A stretch of DNA of 64,000 nt from Actinosynnema pretiosum. GTDB taxonomy: Bacteria; Actinomycetota; Actinomycetes; Mycobacteriales; Pseudonocardiaceae. The translations under genes were made by a program, and so were the position numbers. The stretch lies in assembly GCF_024171695.1 (NCBI RefSeq), contig NZ_JAMTCF010000007.1:372001-436000 (forward strand), in the 5' to 3' direction. Below the pieces are notes generated by a model, which was not told the DNA's origin, searched no databases, and saw only the letters and a list, made by a program, of their open reading frames with translations. Of this stretch, positions 52,875-61,630 are shown in pieces; positions within the stretch are counted from its first letter, which is position 1; each line of letters opens with the position of its first letter.

Positions 52875-54278
52875 TCAGTCCAGGTCGTCGTGCCGCATCA
52901 GCTGCCGACCGGCCTCGGTGATCGAGCCCGTCAGCGACGGGTACACCGAGAACGTCGTCGCCAGGTCCTCCACGGTCAGCTGGTTCTGCACCGCCAGCGC
53001 GATCGGCAGGATCAGCTCGCTCGCCGTCGGGCCCACCACCACGCCGCCGATCACCACGCCGGTCGCCGGGCGGCAGAACAGCTTCACGAAACCGCGCCTC
53101 AGGCCCTCCATCTTGGCCCTCGGGTTGGTCGCCAGCGGCAGCATGACGGTGCGCGCCGGGACCTCGCCCGAGTCGATCGCCTGCTGGCTGATGCCGACCG
53201 TGGCGATCTCCGGGTTGGTGAACACGTTCGCCGCGACCGTCTTCAGCTTGATCGGGCTCACGCCCTCGCCGAGCGCGTGCCACATCGCGATCCGGCCCTG
53301 CATCGCCGCGACCGACGCCAGCAGCAGCACGCCGGTGCAGTCGCCCGCCGCGTACACGCCCGGCACCGACGTGCGCGACACCCGGTCCACCGGGATGTAC
53401 CCGCCCTTGCCCAGCTCGACGCCGATCCGGTCCAGGCCCAGGCCCTCGGTGTTCGGGACCGACCCGACGGTCATCAGGGCGTGGCTGGCCTCGACCACGC
53501 GGCCGTCCGCGAGGTGGATCTTCACGCCGTCGCCGGTGTTCTCCACCCGGTCCGCGCGCGCGTGCTTCACCACGGCGGTCCCGCGCTCGGCGAACACGTC
53601 CTCCAGCACGGCCGCCGCGTCGGCGTCCTCGTGCGGCAGGACGCGGTCGCGGCTGGACACCATGGTCACCTTCACGCCCAGCTCGGTGTACGCCGACGCG
53701 AACTCCACGCCGGTGACGCCCGAGCCGATCACCGCCAGGTGCTCGGGCAGCTCCGGCAGGTCGTACAGCTGCCGCCAGTTCAGCACCCGCTCGCCGTCCG
53801 GCTCCGCGCCGGGCAGCACCCTCGGCGTGGCGCCGGTGGCGATCAGCACGACGTCCGCCTCCAGCACCTCCTCGGCCCCGTCCTCGGTCCGCGCCAGCAC
53901 CCGGTGCTGCGCCAGGCCGCGCTCGTCGTCGCGGAACTCGGCGCTGCCGATGATGATCCGCACGCCCTCGCGCTGGAGCCGCGCCCGCACGTCGGCGGAC
54001 TGCGCCAGCGCCAACCCCTTCACCCGGCCGTGCACGACCGGCAGCTCGACCGCGGCCTCGGTGTCGTCCGTCCGGATGCCCAGCTCACCCGCGCTGCGGA
54101 ACGCCGACCGACTGGCGGCGGAGGCGATGAACGCCTTCGACGGCACGCAGTCGTACAGCACGCAGGCGCCACCGAGGCCTTCGCGCTCGATGACGGTCAC
54201 GTCCGCGCCGTGCTGAGCCGCGACCAGCGCCGCCTCGTACCCAGCGGGCCCACCGCCCATGATGACGATGCGGGTCAC
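52875..54278 (-). CDS. lpdA: NAD(P)H-quinone / lipoamide-dehydrogenase-like flavoprotein (LpdA-like)
   Basis: 467 residues, GTG at 54278 with GAGGAA upstream. Pyridine nucleotide-disulfide reductase fold: FAD site RIVIMGGGPAGYEAALVAAQHGADVTVIE at 3-31, the redox region GGACVLYDCVPSK with two Cys in CxxxxC spacing, NAD site LAVIGSGVTGVEFASAYTELGVKVTMVSSRD, second FAD segment VPGVYAAGDCTG. The C-terminal His-Glu pair of true lipoamide dehydrogenases is not seen: the end reads LAVQNQLTVEDLATTFSVYPSLTGSI, as in mycobacterial LpdA (Rv3303c-like), a quinone reductase. No lipoyl enzyme genes are adjacent, so a quinone/redox role is more likely. Confidence 0.88.
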   Translation of the reverse strand: MTRIVIMGGGPAGYEAALVAAQHGADVTVIEREGLGGACVLYDCVPSKAFIASAASRSAFRSAGELGIRTDDTEAAVELPVVHGRVKGLALAQSADVRARLQREGVRIIIGSAEFRDDERGLAQHRVLARTEDGAEEVLEADVVLIATGATPRVLPGAEPDGERVLNWRQLYDLPELPEHLAVIGSGVTGVEFASAYTELGVKVTMVSSRDRVLPHEDADAAAVLEDVFAERGTAVVKHARADRVENTGDGVKIHLADGRVVEASHALMTVGSVPNTEGLGLDRIGVELGKGGYIPVDRVSRTSVPGVYAAGDCTGVLLLASVAAMQGRIAMWHALGEGVSPIKLKTVAANVFTNPEIATVGISQQAIDSGEVPARTVMLPLATNPRAKMEGLRRGFVKLFCRPATGVVIGGVVVGPTASELILPIALAVQNQLTVEDLATTFSVYPSLTGSITEAGRQLMRHDDLD

Positions 54279-54332
54279 GGGGGTTCCTCTCTGTCCAGAA
54301 GACAACGGGTGTCCGGATCGACAACCGCTCAC

Positions 54333-54350
54333 AACCGTACGAACCGTACG
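54333..54350. promoter_or_regulatory. Tandem 9-bp repeat with CGTACG palindromes
   Basis: AACCGTACG repeated twice head to tail, each holding the palindrome CGTACG, in the 145-bp divergent region between lpdA and the gamma-glutamylcyclotransferase gene. Compatible with two adjacent binding sites on one DNA face, spaced nine bases. Confidence 0.4.
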
Positions 54351-54423
54351 CGGTCGGGTGTCGCAGCGTGTCGCGCGGTCTTCTCGGCCCTCCGGGTGAT
54401 CTCGATGTCGCTAGGCTGTCGGG

Positions 54424-54885
54424 GTGCCGCTCTATGCCGCGTACGGGTCCAACATGGACCCGAACCAGATGAAGGAGCGAGCCCCGTACTCCCCCATGGC
54501 GGGGACCGGCTGGCTCGTCGGATGGCGTCTGACGTTCGGTGGCGAGGACCTCGGCTGGGAGGGCGCGCTCGCCACCATCGTCGAGGAGCCCGACTCCCAG
54601 GTGTTCTGCGTCCTCTACGACGTCAGCACCCCCGACGAGTCGAGCCTGGACCGCTGGGAGGGTGCCCTCGGGCTCTACAAGAAGATCAGACTGCGCGTGC
54701 AGACCATGGAGGGCTCCGAGGTCGCCTGGCTGTACGTGCTGGACGCGTACGAGGGCGGCCTGCCCTCGGCCCGGTACATCGGCGTGGTGGCGGACGCGGC
54801 CGAGGCCGCGGGCGCGCCCGACGACTACGTGGCCGACCTGCGCGTCCGCCCGTGCCGCAGCGTCGGCCCGCAGGGACCCCAGTGA
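54424..54885 (+). CDS. Gamma-glutamylcyclotransferase-like protein
   Basis: 153 residues, GTG at 54424. It carries the GGCT fold signature near the N-terminus: LYAAYGSNMDPNQM, then LVGWRLTFGGEDLGWEGALATIVEEPDSQVFCVLYDVS. The catalytic Glu region corresponds to TPDESSLDRWEG, followed by YKKIRLRV and AWLYVLDAYEGGLPSARYIGVVADAAEAAGAP. Family enzymes form 5-oxoproline from gamma-glutamyl peptides. Actinobacteria make mycothiol instead of glutathione, so the substrate may be another gamma-glutamyl amide. The mycobacterial gene beside lpdA (Rv3304) encodes the same protein type. Confidence 0.85.
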   Translation: MPLYAAYGSNMDPNQMKERAPYSPMAGTGWLVGWRLTFGGEDLGWEGALATIVEEPDSQVFCVLYDVSTPDESSLDRWEGALGLYKKIRLRVQTMEGSEVAWLYVLDAYEGGLPSARYIGVVADAAEAAGAPDDYVADLRVRPCRSVGPQGPQ

Positions 54886-55095
54886 CCCCGCCACCCCGGT
54901 GACCCGCCGACCCCGGCGGCCCTGCCCGAGGTGGCGGGGCCGCGCGGCGGGGTGGGTCGCACGACCGGCGGTGTCGCCCGAAGCGGTGAACTTCGGGCGC
55001 GGTGGACGATCAGCGGGGCGCTATCATCCGCGCCCGCGCCGCCGGACCGGCCCCTGAGCGGGGCGGCGGCCCGGCCCGGCAGCCTGGTCGGCGGG

Positions 55096-55902
55096 CTAGG
55101 ACGGCGTCTCCGCCAGCAGCTCCTCCAGGTGGTGCAGCAGCCGCCGGAAGTCCACCGGCGCCACCGTGCTCCACGCGACCTGCCCCGGCTGGGCCCGCCG
55201 CATCTGCACGTACCGCCCCTCGGGGCCGTCGAAGAACGCCACGACCCGGTCCGGCCGCACCCGCTTGCCCCACTTGTCCCGCCCGGCCGCGCCGAACTGG
55301 CCCCGGTTCCCGGCCTCCCGGAACATCTCGGCCAGCACGTGCGCGTCCTCGCCCCGCAGCCCGCGCTCCTTGAGCCCGCGCTCCAGGTCCTCCGGCTCCC
55401 GGACGCCCGCCGCGGCGGCCTCCAGGTCGGCGCTGGGCAGCGTCACCGAGTGCCCCGGCCCCGGCCCGAGCGCGGGCACGGCGCTCAGCGCCTCGCGCGG
55501 CATCCCCTCGGCGGACGCGGTGCGCAGGGTGAGCCGGTCGCCGTCGAGCACCGCCAGCGCGGCGGACTGCCCCTTGGCGGCGACCAGCACCCGGACGCTG
55601 CGCCCGTCGAGCCACAACCGGCCGTCGACCTCGCGCTGCGGGCGGTTCAGCAGGTGCAGCAGGTCCTCCAGGGTGGGGTCCAGCTCCAGCCGCCTGCCGA
55701 GACCGCGCCGCTCCAGCGCGTCCCACACCCGCTGCTCCAGCTCGCGCCGCTCCCCGTCGGTCTTGCCGGGGGAGGGCACCTTGAGCACCAGCGGCATCGT
55801 CTCCAGCCGCAGGTGCTCCCAGAGCACGTCGAACTCCAGCGCCGAGATGGTGACCGGGGCGCGCAGCCCGCTCTCGCCCAGGTCGAGGCCGAACGTGGTC
55901 AT
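55096..55902 (-). CDS. EspG-like ESX secretion chaperone
   Basis: 268 residues, ATG at 55902 overlapping the stop of the PPE-like gene. The sequence follows the EspG family: ISALEFDVLWEHLRLETMPLVLKVPSPG at 18-45, ERRGLGRRLELDPTLEDLLHLLNRPQREVDGRLW, a central beta sheet (VRVLVAAKGQSAALAVLDGDRLTLRTAS) and a C-terminal RYVQMRRAQPGQVAWSTVAPVDFRRLLHHLEELL. EspG binds PE/PPE-type substrates and keeps them soluble for the ESX ATPase. Neighbouring PPE-like protein is the likely client. Last gene of the operon. Confidence 0.85.
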   Translation of the reverse strand: MTTFGLDLGESGLRAPVTISALEFDVLWEHLRLETMPLVLKVPSPGKTDGERRELEQRVWDALERRGLGRRLELDPTLEDLLHLLNRPQREVDGRLWLDGRSVRVLVAAKGQSAALAVLDGDRLTLRTASAEGMPREALSAVPALGPGPGHSVTLPSADLEAAAAGVREPEDLERGLKERGLRGEDAHVLAEMFREAGNRGQFGAAGRDKWGKRVRPDRVVAFFDGPEGRYVQMRRAQPGQVAWSTVAPVDFRRLLHHLEELLAETPS

Positions 55903-57173
55903 CGGTCGGACTGGTCCTCCCCGATCACCGGGGCCGAGCCCCGGCCGACCCCGTACACGTCGCCGGTCTCCCGCAGGTAGTCGGCGGCGTCGTGCAGCTG
56001 CTCCTCTTCCTCCTCGGCGCGCCGTCCGCCGAGCCCGCCGAACGGGTCGAACGCCTGACCCTGCGGGGCGAGCGGGACCGCGCGGCGGTGCGTGCTGTCC
56101 CCGTTCGCCTGGTTGGCCGCGCCGAGCGCGCCCGCCGCGCCACCGGGGCCCATGGCCGCCGAGTGCTGCGCGTTGGCGGCGGTGAAGGCGCCCAGCTCGC
56201 CGGAGCTGATGGCCGTGGTGCCGCTGGTCTGGCCGGGGGCGACCACGTGCAGGCCGTTCACCTCGGCGGCGGCGCGCTGCTCGGTCGTGGTGTCGTGCCG
56301 CGCCGAGTCGCTGCGCCCCGCTTCCTTGTCGCGCCCCTTGGACCCGGTCGTGCCGCCGACGCCGATCCCGGAGCCGGTGGTGGGCTTGGCGCCGGTCTCG
56401 GAGCCGCGCGGGTTCGTGCCGCCGTTCGACGGGTTCGCCTGCGAGACGTGCGTGCTGGAACCGCCCTTGGTCGTGCCGGGCCTGGTCTCGGCGACCGGCC
56501 TGGTCGTCGGGCGGGTGGTCGCGGGACCACCCCTGCCGCCGCCGCGCACCCCGCCGCGACCGCCGCCGAAGCCGTGCCCGTAGGCCACGCCCGCCGCGTC
56601 GCCGCGGACGACCTCGCCCGCCGTGATCGCGACCTGCGGCGGCTGGCTGAACTGGCCGAGGGTCGCGGTGTTCGCCGTCGTGCTGGAGGCGTACGTGGTC
56701 ATGACGTCGCGGGCGCGCTGCTCGGCGATGTTCTGCGCGCGCTCCTGCACCTCGAAGTCGGTCTGCACGCCCACCAGGTGCGCGAGCCCGGACAGGATCG
56801 TGCCGGGGTCCTCGGCGGTCACCTTGACCGGCTCCGGCATGTCCGCGCGGGCCTTGGCGATGTAGTCGGCCTGCATCTGGTTGGAGGCGCGCATGATCAC
56901 CGCGCCGGTCCTGGCGTGGTCGGCCCACTCGGCGAGCGGGTTGATGCCCGCGCGGGCCTGGTCGGCCGCGAGGCCCTGCCACTGCGCGCCGGAGCGCGCC
57001 ACGCCCTCCTGGAGCTGCGCGTTGATCTCCACCAGCGCGCCCGCGATCCCCTCCCAGCGCTCCAGCGAGGTGAACGACGCCCTCGGGCCGGGGCCAGAGT
57101 TGATCTTCTTGTACAGCTCCTCGTGGCTGTAGCCGCTCCAGCGGTGCCCGTCGGACACAGGAAGCCTCCCCAT
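55899..57173 (-). CDS. PPE-like ESX substrate with disordered Gly/Thr-rich tail
   Basis: 424 residues. Residues about 12-185 are helical and carry the WxG-type turn WQGLAADQARAGINPLAEWADHARTGAVIM, resembling the PPE domain though the PPE tripeptide itself is absent. Residues 190-330 are Gly/Thr/Arg/Pro-rich (GGGRGGVRGGGRGGPATTRPTTRP). The C-terminal part holds a small conserved-looking segment with AVPLAPQGQAFDPFGGLGGRRAEEEEEQLHDAADYLRETGDVYGVGRGSAPVIGEDQ. No Sec signal. Adjacent EspG-like and WXG-like genes suggest an ESX cargo. ATG at 57173 has AGGAAGCC upstream. Confidence 0.72.
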   Translation of the reverse strand: MGRLPVSDGHRWSGYSHEELYKKINSGPGPRASFTSLERWEGIAGALVEINAQLQEGVARSGAQWQGLAADQARAGINPLAEWADHARTGAVIMRASNQMQADYIAKARADMPEPVKVTAEDPGTILSGLAHLVGVQTDFEVQERAQNIAEQRARDVMTTYASSTTANTATLGQFSQPPQVAITAGEVVRGDAAGVAYGHGFGGGRGGVRGGGRGGPATTRPTTRPVAETRPGTTKGGSSTHVSQANPSNGGTNPRGSETGAKPTTGSGIGVGGTTGSKGRDKEAGRSDSARHDTTTEQRAAAEVNGLHVVAPGQTSGTTAISSGELGAFTAANAQHSAAMGPGGAAGALGAANQANGDSTHRRAVPLAPQGQAFDPFGGLGGRRAEEEEEQLHDAADYLRETGDVYGVGRGSAPVIGEDQSDR

Positions 57174-57184
57174 CGCGCAGGCGG

Positions 57185-57565
57185 TCAGCAGCCGCCCTGC
57201 TGCTCCATCAATCCGCTGTTGTCGTCCTCGATCACCTGGTACTGCCGCTCGACCAGCGTCAGCGCGTCCATCGCCGACTTGAGCTGCCGCTGGTAGCCCT
57301 GCAGCGCGTCGAGCGCCGAGTCACCGGAGTCGACGGAGCGCTCGTTGAACTTCTCCGCCGCCTCGATGCTCACCGGGTCGCCCGCCCACGGGCGCACCCT
57401 GACCTCGGTCACGGCCATCTCGATCTGCTGGTCCAGCTTGGACAGCGCGCCGGAGAAGGCGGACTTCAGGCTCGGGATGGCACTCGGGTCGACGTCCAGG
57501 GCCTGCCCGGCGCCGGGGAGGGCACTCCCCGTGTCCGCACCCCTTACGTGGTCATCCTTCGGCAT
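57185..57565 (-). CDS. Small helical ESX-like (WXG-type) protein
   Basis: 126 residues from ATG 57565, with GGGAGG nine bases upstream; an upstream ATG (57586) lacks an SD. Two long helices about 35-70 and 80-118 (LKSAFSGALSKLDQQIEMAVTEVRVRPWAGD, SALDALQGYQRQLKSAMDALTLVERQYQVIEDD) with a W-A-G turn between them, a variant of the WXG motif. Starts the three-gene operon with the PPE-like and EspG-like genes, so it is likely a helical partner of the PPE-like protein, as PE is for PPE in mycobacteria. Confidence 0.68.
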   Translation of the reverse strand: MPKDDHVRGADTGSALPGAGQALDVDPSAIPSLKSAFSGALSKLDQQIEMAVTEVRVRPWAGDPVSIEAAEKFNERSVDSGDSALDALQGYQRQLKSAMDALTLVERQYQVIEDDNSGLMEQQGGC

Positions 57566-57656
57566 GGCGCTACCTCCCAACGTCATCAGCGCACAGTCAC
57601 TCTAACCAGACGGTCCGACAGCGGGGAGTGGGTGTGGGTGACTTCCCCCGCGCGGG

Positions 57657-58250
57657 TCACTTCCTTTGCAGCAATCCGGCCACCGCGGCTTCGGCTGCCC
57701 GCCTCGCGCCCTGGCACAGCACGTCCTGGGTGAGCGCGGTGCTGTTGCCCCCGTCCCGGAACATCACGTCGAGGAACTGCCCCTCGGCCACGTCGACCTC
57801 GACGTTGCACACGTCCTCCACCCCAGGGGTGCGCACGACGAGCGCGGGGAACCCGACGACCTCAACGGTTTCCACCTCGACCTGGGCGTAGTCGTCCAGC
57901 CACAGCAGCACGCTCTCCCCGGTCACCAGGGCCAGCCGCAGCACGTTGCCGCTGAGGTTGCTGCGCAGCGAGCAGGCCCGCGCCCCGGCGAGGGCGGTCT
58001 CGACGTACTCGTTCGGGGGGTTGTCCAAGCTCAGCTCACCCCGCTGCTCCTCGCTCAACAGCGTGCAGGGGGCCACTCCGTCGAGCGGCATTTCCCTCGG
58101 ACGGGGGAACAACGATGGGGGAGCGGTCGTGGTCACGCTCAGTGGTTCGTCCACGTGCCCGTCGGCCTTGGGCGCGGGCGAGGAGGCCGTGCACGAGACC
58201 AGCACCGGCAGCGCCGCCAGCGCGCCGACCAGGATGTGAGTGGCCTTCAT
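57657..58250 (-). CDS. DUF3558 family lipoprotein
   Basis: 197 residues. Lipoprotein signal peptide with lipobox VLVSC at residues 16-20 (KATHILVGALAALPVLVSCTASSPAPK), so it is anchored on the outer face of the membrane. The DUF3558 domain has its typical cysteines: DGVAPCTLLSEEQRGELS, GARACSLRSNLSG and EDVCNVEVDVAEGQFLDVMF, then DVLCQGARRAAEAAVAGL. In Pseudonocardiales DUF3558 lipoproteins often follow ESX accessory genes, as here (about 90 bp from the WXG-like gene). Binding function unknown. Confidence 0.85.
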   Translation of the reverse strand: MKATHILVGALAALPVLVSCTASSPAPKADGHVDEPLSVTTTAPPSLFPRPREMPLDGVAPCTLLSEEQRGELSLDNPPNEYVETALAGARACSLRSNLSGNVLRLALVTGESVLLWLDDYAQVEVETVEVVGFPALVVRTPGVEDVCNVEVDVAEGQFLDVMFRDGGNSTALTQDVLCQGARRAAEAAVAGLLQRK

Positions 58251-58456
58251 GTGCGCCTACCGTAGCCGCGCCCGCGATCCGGCGAACCAGTCTCCGGCGA
58301 ACCCGCGCCGCGCGAGCGGCCCGGAACCGGGCCGTCGACCAGCGGCTGTCGCGGGGAGCCCTCACCCACGTTGATCTCCACCGGATCCACAGCCGGGGAC
58401 GCTAGTGGTTTTCCGCCGCGAGCAACACCCTGTCGTGACCGCCGTCCTGCGGTCTG

Positions 58457-59332
58457 CTAGTCGGTGGTGAACCCCTCGTGGCGCTCGGCCAGCGCGTCGA
58501 GGAACGGCCGGTGGACGGTCGCCGCGCGACCGTCCGGACCGGACTCGACCTCCACCACCCAGTCCGCGTCCTCGGCGTCGTCCTCGCCCGCCAGCAGCTC
58601 CTTGTGCACCAGGCACGGCGACCAGCCGTCCGCCAGCAGCCCGGCGGCGACCTCCTCGGCCTCGTCCCGGTCGTGCAGCACCACCAGCACCGGCCCGCCC
58701 GCCCGCTCCCGCTCGTCCGCGCCCGTCCCGCCCTCCAGCAGCCCGCGCGAGAGCAGCGCGTCCCGCAGCGCGGCGGCGTCCGGGGTGTGCGCGGCGTCCA
58801 GCCCGGCGCTGCGGGCCCCGGCCACGTTGACCGCCGAGTCGTCGCAGAACAGCGTCCCCGACGCGGAGTGCTGGAGCACCCGCAACGCCCGCCGGAAGGC
58901 CTCGGGGTCCGGTTTGGCCACCCCGACCCGCGCGGACGTCACCACCGCGTCCACCTCGCGGTCCAGCCCCAGCGCCGCGAGGTCCGCGCCGACCCGGTCG
59001 GTGGCGTTGGCGAGCAGCGCGACCCGGCACCGCCCGCGCACCGCCCGCACCAGCTCCAGCGCCTCGGGCACGACCTCGCCCACCCCGCTCCACGCCGTCA
59101 CCGCCGAGGCCGCGACCTCGCCGTCGACCCCTCGGGCCACCAGCGCGCCCACGACCGCCTCCCGCCACCGCGCGTCGGTCTCGGCCCCGACCAGCGCGGG
59201 TCCGACCACCGAGCGGGCGACCTCGTCGAGCAGCCCGCGCGGCAACCCGTGCGCGTCCTCGACCGGCGCGTCCGGGCCGAACCGGCGCAGCACCCCGTCC
59301 AGGTCGAGCAGCAGCAGCCCCGGCGCGCTCAC
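58457..59332 (-). CDS. HAD-superfamily hydrolase
   Basis: 291 residues, GTG start overlapping the upstream DUF1707 stop (GTGA). Motif I LLLDLDGVLRRFG at 6-18 (nucleophile Asp10), motif II LLANATDRVG, motif III Lys in VGVAKPDPEAFRRAL, motif IV LFCDDSAVNVAGARSAGL. This is the HAD-IA phosphatase pattern. An unusual C-terminal extension of about 80 residues (GGPVLVVLHDRDEAEEVAAGLLADGWSPCLVHKELLAGEDDAEDADWVVEVES) looks like a DUF-type alpha/beta module absent from typical HAD-IA enzymes. Substrate unknown. Confidence 0.82.
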   Translation of the reverse strand: MSAPGLLLLDLDGVLRRFGPDAPVEDAHGLPRGLLDEVARSVVGPALVGAETDARWREAVVGALVARGVDGEVAASAVTAWSGVGEVVPEALELVRAVRGRCRVALLANATDRVGADLAALGLDREVDAVVTSARVGVAKPDPEAFRRALRVLQHSASGTLFCDDSAVNVAGARSAGLDAAHTPDAAALRDALLSRGLLEGGTGADERERAGGPVLVVLHDRDEAEEVAAGLLADGWSPCLVHKELLAGEDDAEDADWVVEVESGPDGRAATVHRPFLDALAERHEGFTTD

Positions 59333-59712
59333 CGCCGCCTGTCCCGCGCCAGCAGGAACAGCACCAGCGGGATCAGCACGAAGACGAACGACGTCTTCAC
59401 GAACCCCGCCAGCACCACGAACCCGATCAGCACGGCGGGCCCGGCCACCGCCATGTTGACCCCGCGCCGCGCGGGGACCACCGGCGGGGCGGGCATCGGC
59501 CGCACCGGGACGGGCGCGCTCAGCGCGGGGTGCGGGTGCGGCAGGTCCGAGAACAGGTCCAGCAGCTCACCCCGGTTCCTGGCCGCCGTCGCCCGCGCCG
59601 TCCGCTCGCCGTACTCGTCGACGTCGAGCCTGCCCGCGCTGAGGTGCTCACCGAGCACGCGCAGCGCGTCCTCGCGCTCGGCGTCGCCGACGCGGATCTC
59701 CCGATCACCCAC
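59329..59712 (-). CDS. DUF1707 membrane protein
   Basis: 127 residues. DUF1707 domain 5-57 (IRVGDAEREDALRVLGEHLSAGRLDVDEYGERTARATAARNRGELLDLFSDL), a Pro-rich linker, and a C-terminal hydrophobic pair (VNMAVAGPAVLIGFVVLAGFV, SFVFVLIPLVLFLLA) ending RDRRR. Coupled to the HAD gene by a 4-bp overlap. Start at 59712 reads MGDREI; it is preceded by the acyl-CoA carboxylase gene on the same strand 9 bp away, so they may form one transcript. Confidence 0.8.
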   Translation of the reverse strand: MGDREIRVGDAEREDALRVLGEHLSAGRLDVDEYGERTARATAARNRGELLDLFSDLPHPHPALSAPVPVRPMPAPPVVPARRGVNMAVAGPAVLIGFVVLAGFVKTSFVFVLIPLVLFLLARDRRR

Positions 59713-59721
59713 GCCCCGAGC

Positions 59722-61479
59722 TTATTCCTTCACCTCGCACAGGACGGTCCCCTGCGTCACCGCGGACCCGGCCTCCACCGCCAACCCGGTCACCACCCCG
59801 GCCTTGTGCGCGGTCACCGGGTTCTCCATCTTCATCGCCTCCAGCACCGCGACGAGCTCCCCGGCCTCGACCCGCTGCCCCTCCGCGACGGCGACCTTCA
59901 CCACCGTCCCCTGCATCGGCGCGGCCACCGCGTCCCCGGACACCGGCGACCCGCCCGCCGCGCGCCCGCGCTTCCTCGGCCGGGCCTGGGCGGTGGCCGG
60001 TCGGGCGCCGCCACCCAGGTCACCGGGCAGCACCACCTCGACCCGCCGCCCGCCGACCTCGACCACGACCCGCTGCCGCTCCGCGTCCTCCCCGGCCTCG
60101 GCCGCGCCCTCGAACGGCGCGATCGTGTTCTCGAACTCGGTCTCGATCCACCGCGTGTGCACGGAGAACCCGGCCGCGTCCCCCACGAAAGCGGGATCGC
60201 GCACCACGACCCGGTGGAACGGCAGCACGGTCGCCATCCCGTCCACGACCATCTCGTCCAGCGCCCGCCGCGCCCGCTCCAGCGCCTGCGCCCGGTCCTC
60301 GCCGGTCACGACCAGCTTCGCCAGCAGCGAGTCGAACTGCCCGCCGACGACCGTGCCCGCCTCCACGCCCGCGTCCACCCGGACCCCCGGCCCGGACGGC
60401 GCCACGAACGCGGTCACCACCCCCGGCGCGGGCAGGAACCCGCGCCCGGCGTCCTCCCCGTTGATCCGGAACTCGATCGAGTGGCCGCGTGGCTCGGGGT
60501 CCTCGGTGAACCGCAGCGGCAGCCCCTCCGCGATCCGGAACTGCTCGCGCACCAGGTCGATCCCGGACGTCTCCTCGCTCACCGGGTGCTCCACCTGCAA
60601 CCGGGTGTTGACCTCCAGGAACGAGATCGTCCCGTCCGCCCCCACCAGGTACTCGACCGTCCCGGCCCCGTGGTAGCCGGCCTCGCGGCAGATCGCCCGC
60701 GCCGACGAGTGGATCTGCGCCCGCTGGTCGTCGCTCAGGAACGGCGCGGGCGCCTCCTCCACCAGCTTCTGGTGCCGCCGCTGCAACGAGCAGTCGCGGG
60801 TGCCCACGACGACCACCCCGCCGTGCTGGTCGGCCAGCACCTGCGCCTCCACGTGCCTGGGCTCGTCCAGGTACCGCTCCACGAAGCACTCGCCCCGCCC
60901 GAACGCGGTCACCGCCTCGCGCACGGCGCTGTCGAACAGCTCCGGGACCTCCTCCAGCGTCCGCGCGACCTTCAGCCCGCGCCCGCCGCCGCCGAACGCG
61001 GCCTTGATCGCCACCGGCAGCCCGTGCTCCCGCGCGAACGCCACCACCTCGTCCGGCCCGGACACCGGGTCGTTCGTGCCGGGCACCAGCGGCGCGCCCG
61101 CGCGGGTCGCGATGTGCCTGGCCGTCACCTTGTCGCCCAGGTCCCTGATGGCCTGCGGCGACGGCCCCACCCAGGTCAGCCCGGCGTCGATGACGGCCTG
61201 CGCGAAGTCGGCGTTCTCGGACAGGAAGCCGTAGCCGGGGTGCACCGCGTCGGCCTCGGCGCGCTTGGCCGCGTCGAGCAGCTTGTCCACCGACAGGTAG
61301 GTCTCGGCGGCCGTCGTCCCGCCCAGGGCGAACGCCTCGTCGGCGAGCCGCGCGAACGGCGCGTCCCGGTCCGGGTCGGCGTACACCGCGACGCTGGCGA
61401 GGCCCGCGTCCCGACAGGCCCGGATGACCCGGACCGCGATCTCGCCGCGGTTCGCGATGAGGACCTTGCGCAGTGGCAC
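59722..61479 (-). CDS. Acyl-CoA carboxylase alpha chain (biotin carboxylase + biotin carrier)
   Basis: 585 residues, GTG at 61479 with GGAGGAAGG upstream. N-terminal biotin carboxylase: [24 protein letters not shown]-grasp loop [56 protein letters not shown]-terminal biotinyl domain: [18 protein letters not shown] and the biotin attachment EAMKMENPV near residue 550. This is the AccA/BccA type that pairs with a separate carboxyltransferase beta chain to make malonyl- or methylmalonyl-CoA; the beta chain is not in this window. Links with mutAB nearby through methylmalonyl-CoA. Confidence 0.95.
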   Translation of the reverse strand: MPLRKVLIANRGEIAVRVIRACRDAGLASVAVYADPDRDAPFARLADEAFALGGTTAAETYLSVDKLLDAAKRAEADAVHPGYGFLSENADFAQAVIDAGLTWVGPSPQAIRDLGDKVTARHIATRAGAPLVPGTNDPVSGPDEVVAFAREHGLPVAIKAAFGGGGRGLKVARTLEEVPELFDSAVREAVTAFGRGECFVERYLDEPRHVEAQVLADQHGGVVVVGTRDCSLQRRHQKLVEEAPAPFLSDDQRAQIHSSARAICREAGYHGAGTVEYLVGADGTISFLEVNTRLQVEHPVSEETSGIDLVREQFRIAEGLPLRFTEDPEPRGHSIEFRINGEDAGRGFLPAPGVVTAFVAPSGPGVRVDAGVEAGTVVGGQFDSLLAKLVVTGEDRAQALERARRALDEMVVDGMATVLPFHRVVVRDPAFVGDAAGFSVHTRWIETEFENTIAPFEGAAEAGEDAERQRVVVEVGGRRVEVVLPGDLGGGARPATAQARPRKRGRAAGGSPVSGDAVAAPMQGTVVKVAVAEGQRVEAGELVAVLEAMKMENPVTAHKAGVVTGLAVEAGSAVTQGTVLCEVKE

Positions 61480-61630
61480 GGCGTCCTGCCTTCCTCCGGG
61501 AACGGGGTGCGGCTCCACCGCCGGGCGCTCCCGCCCGGTTCCGCCGCTCGCTTTGCTACTGATGAGTTTAGTTAGCCGGGGGCGCACGACAACCGTGAAG
61601 CCGCAGCGGTCGGGGTGCGAGAATCCGGCG

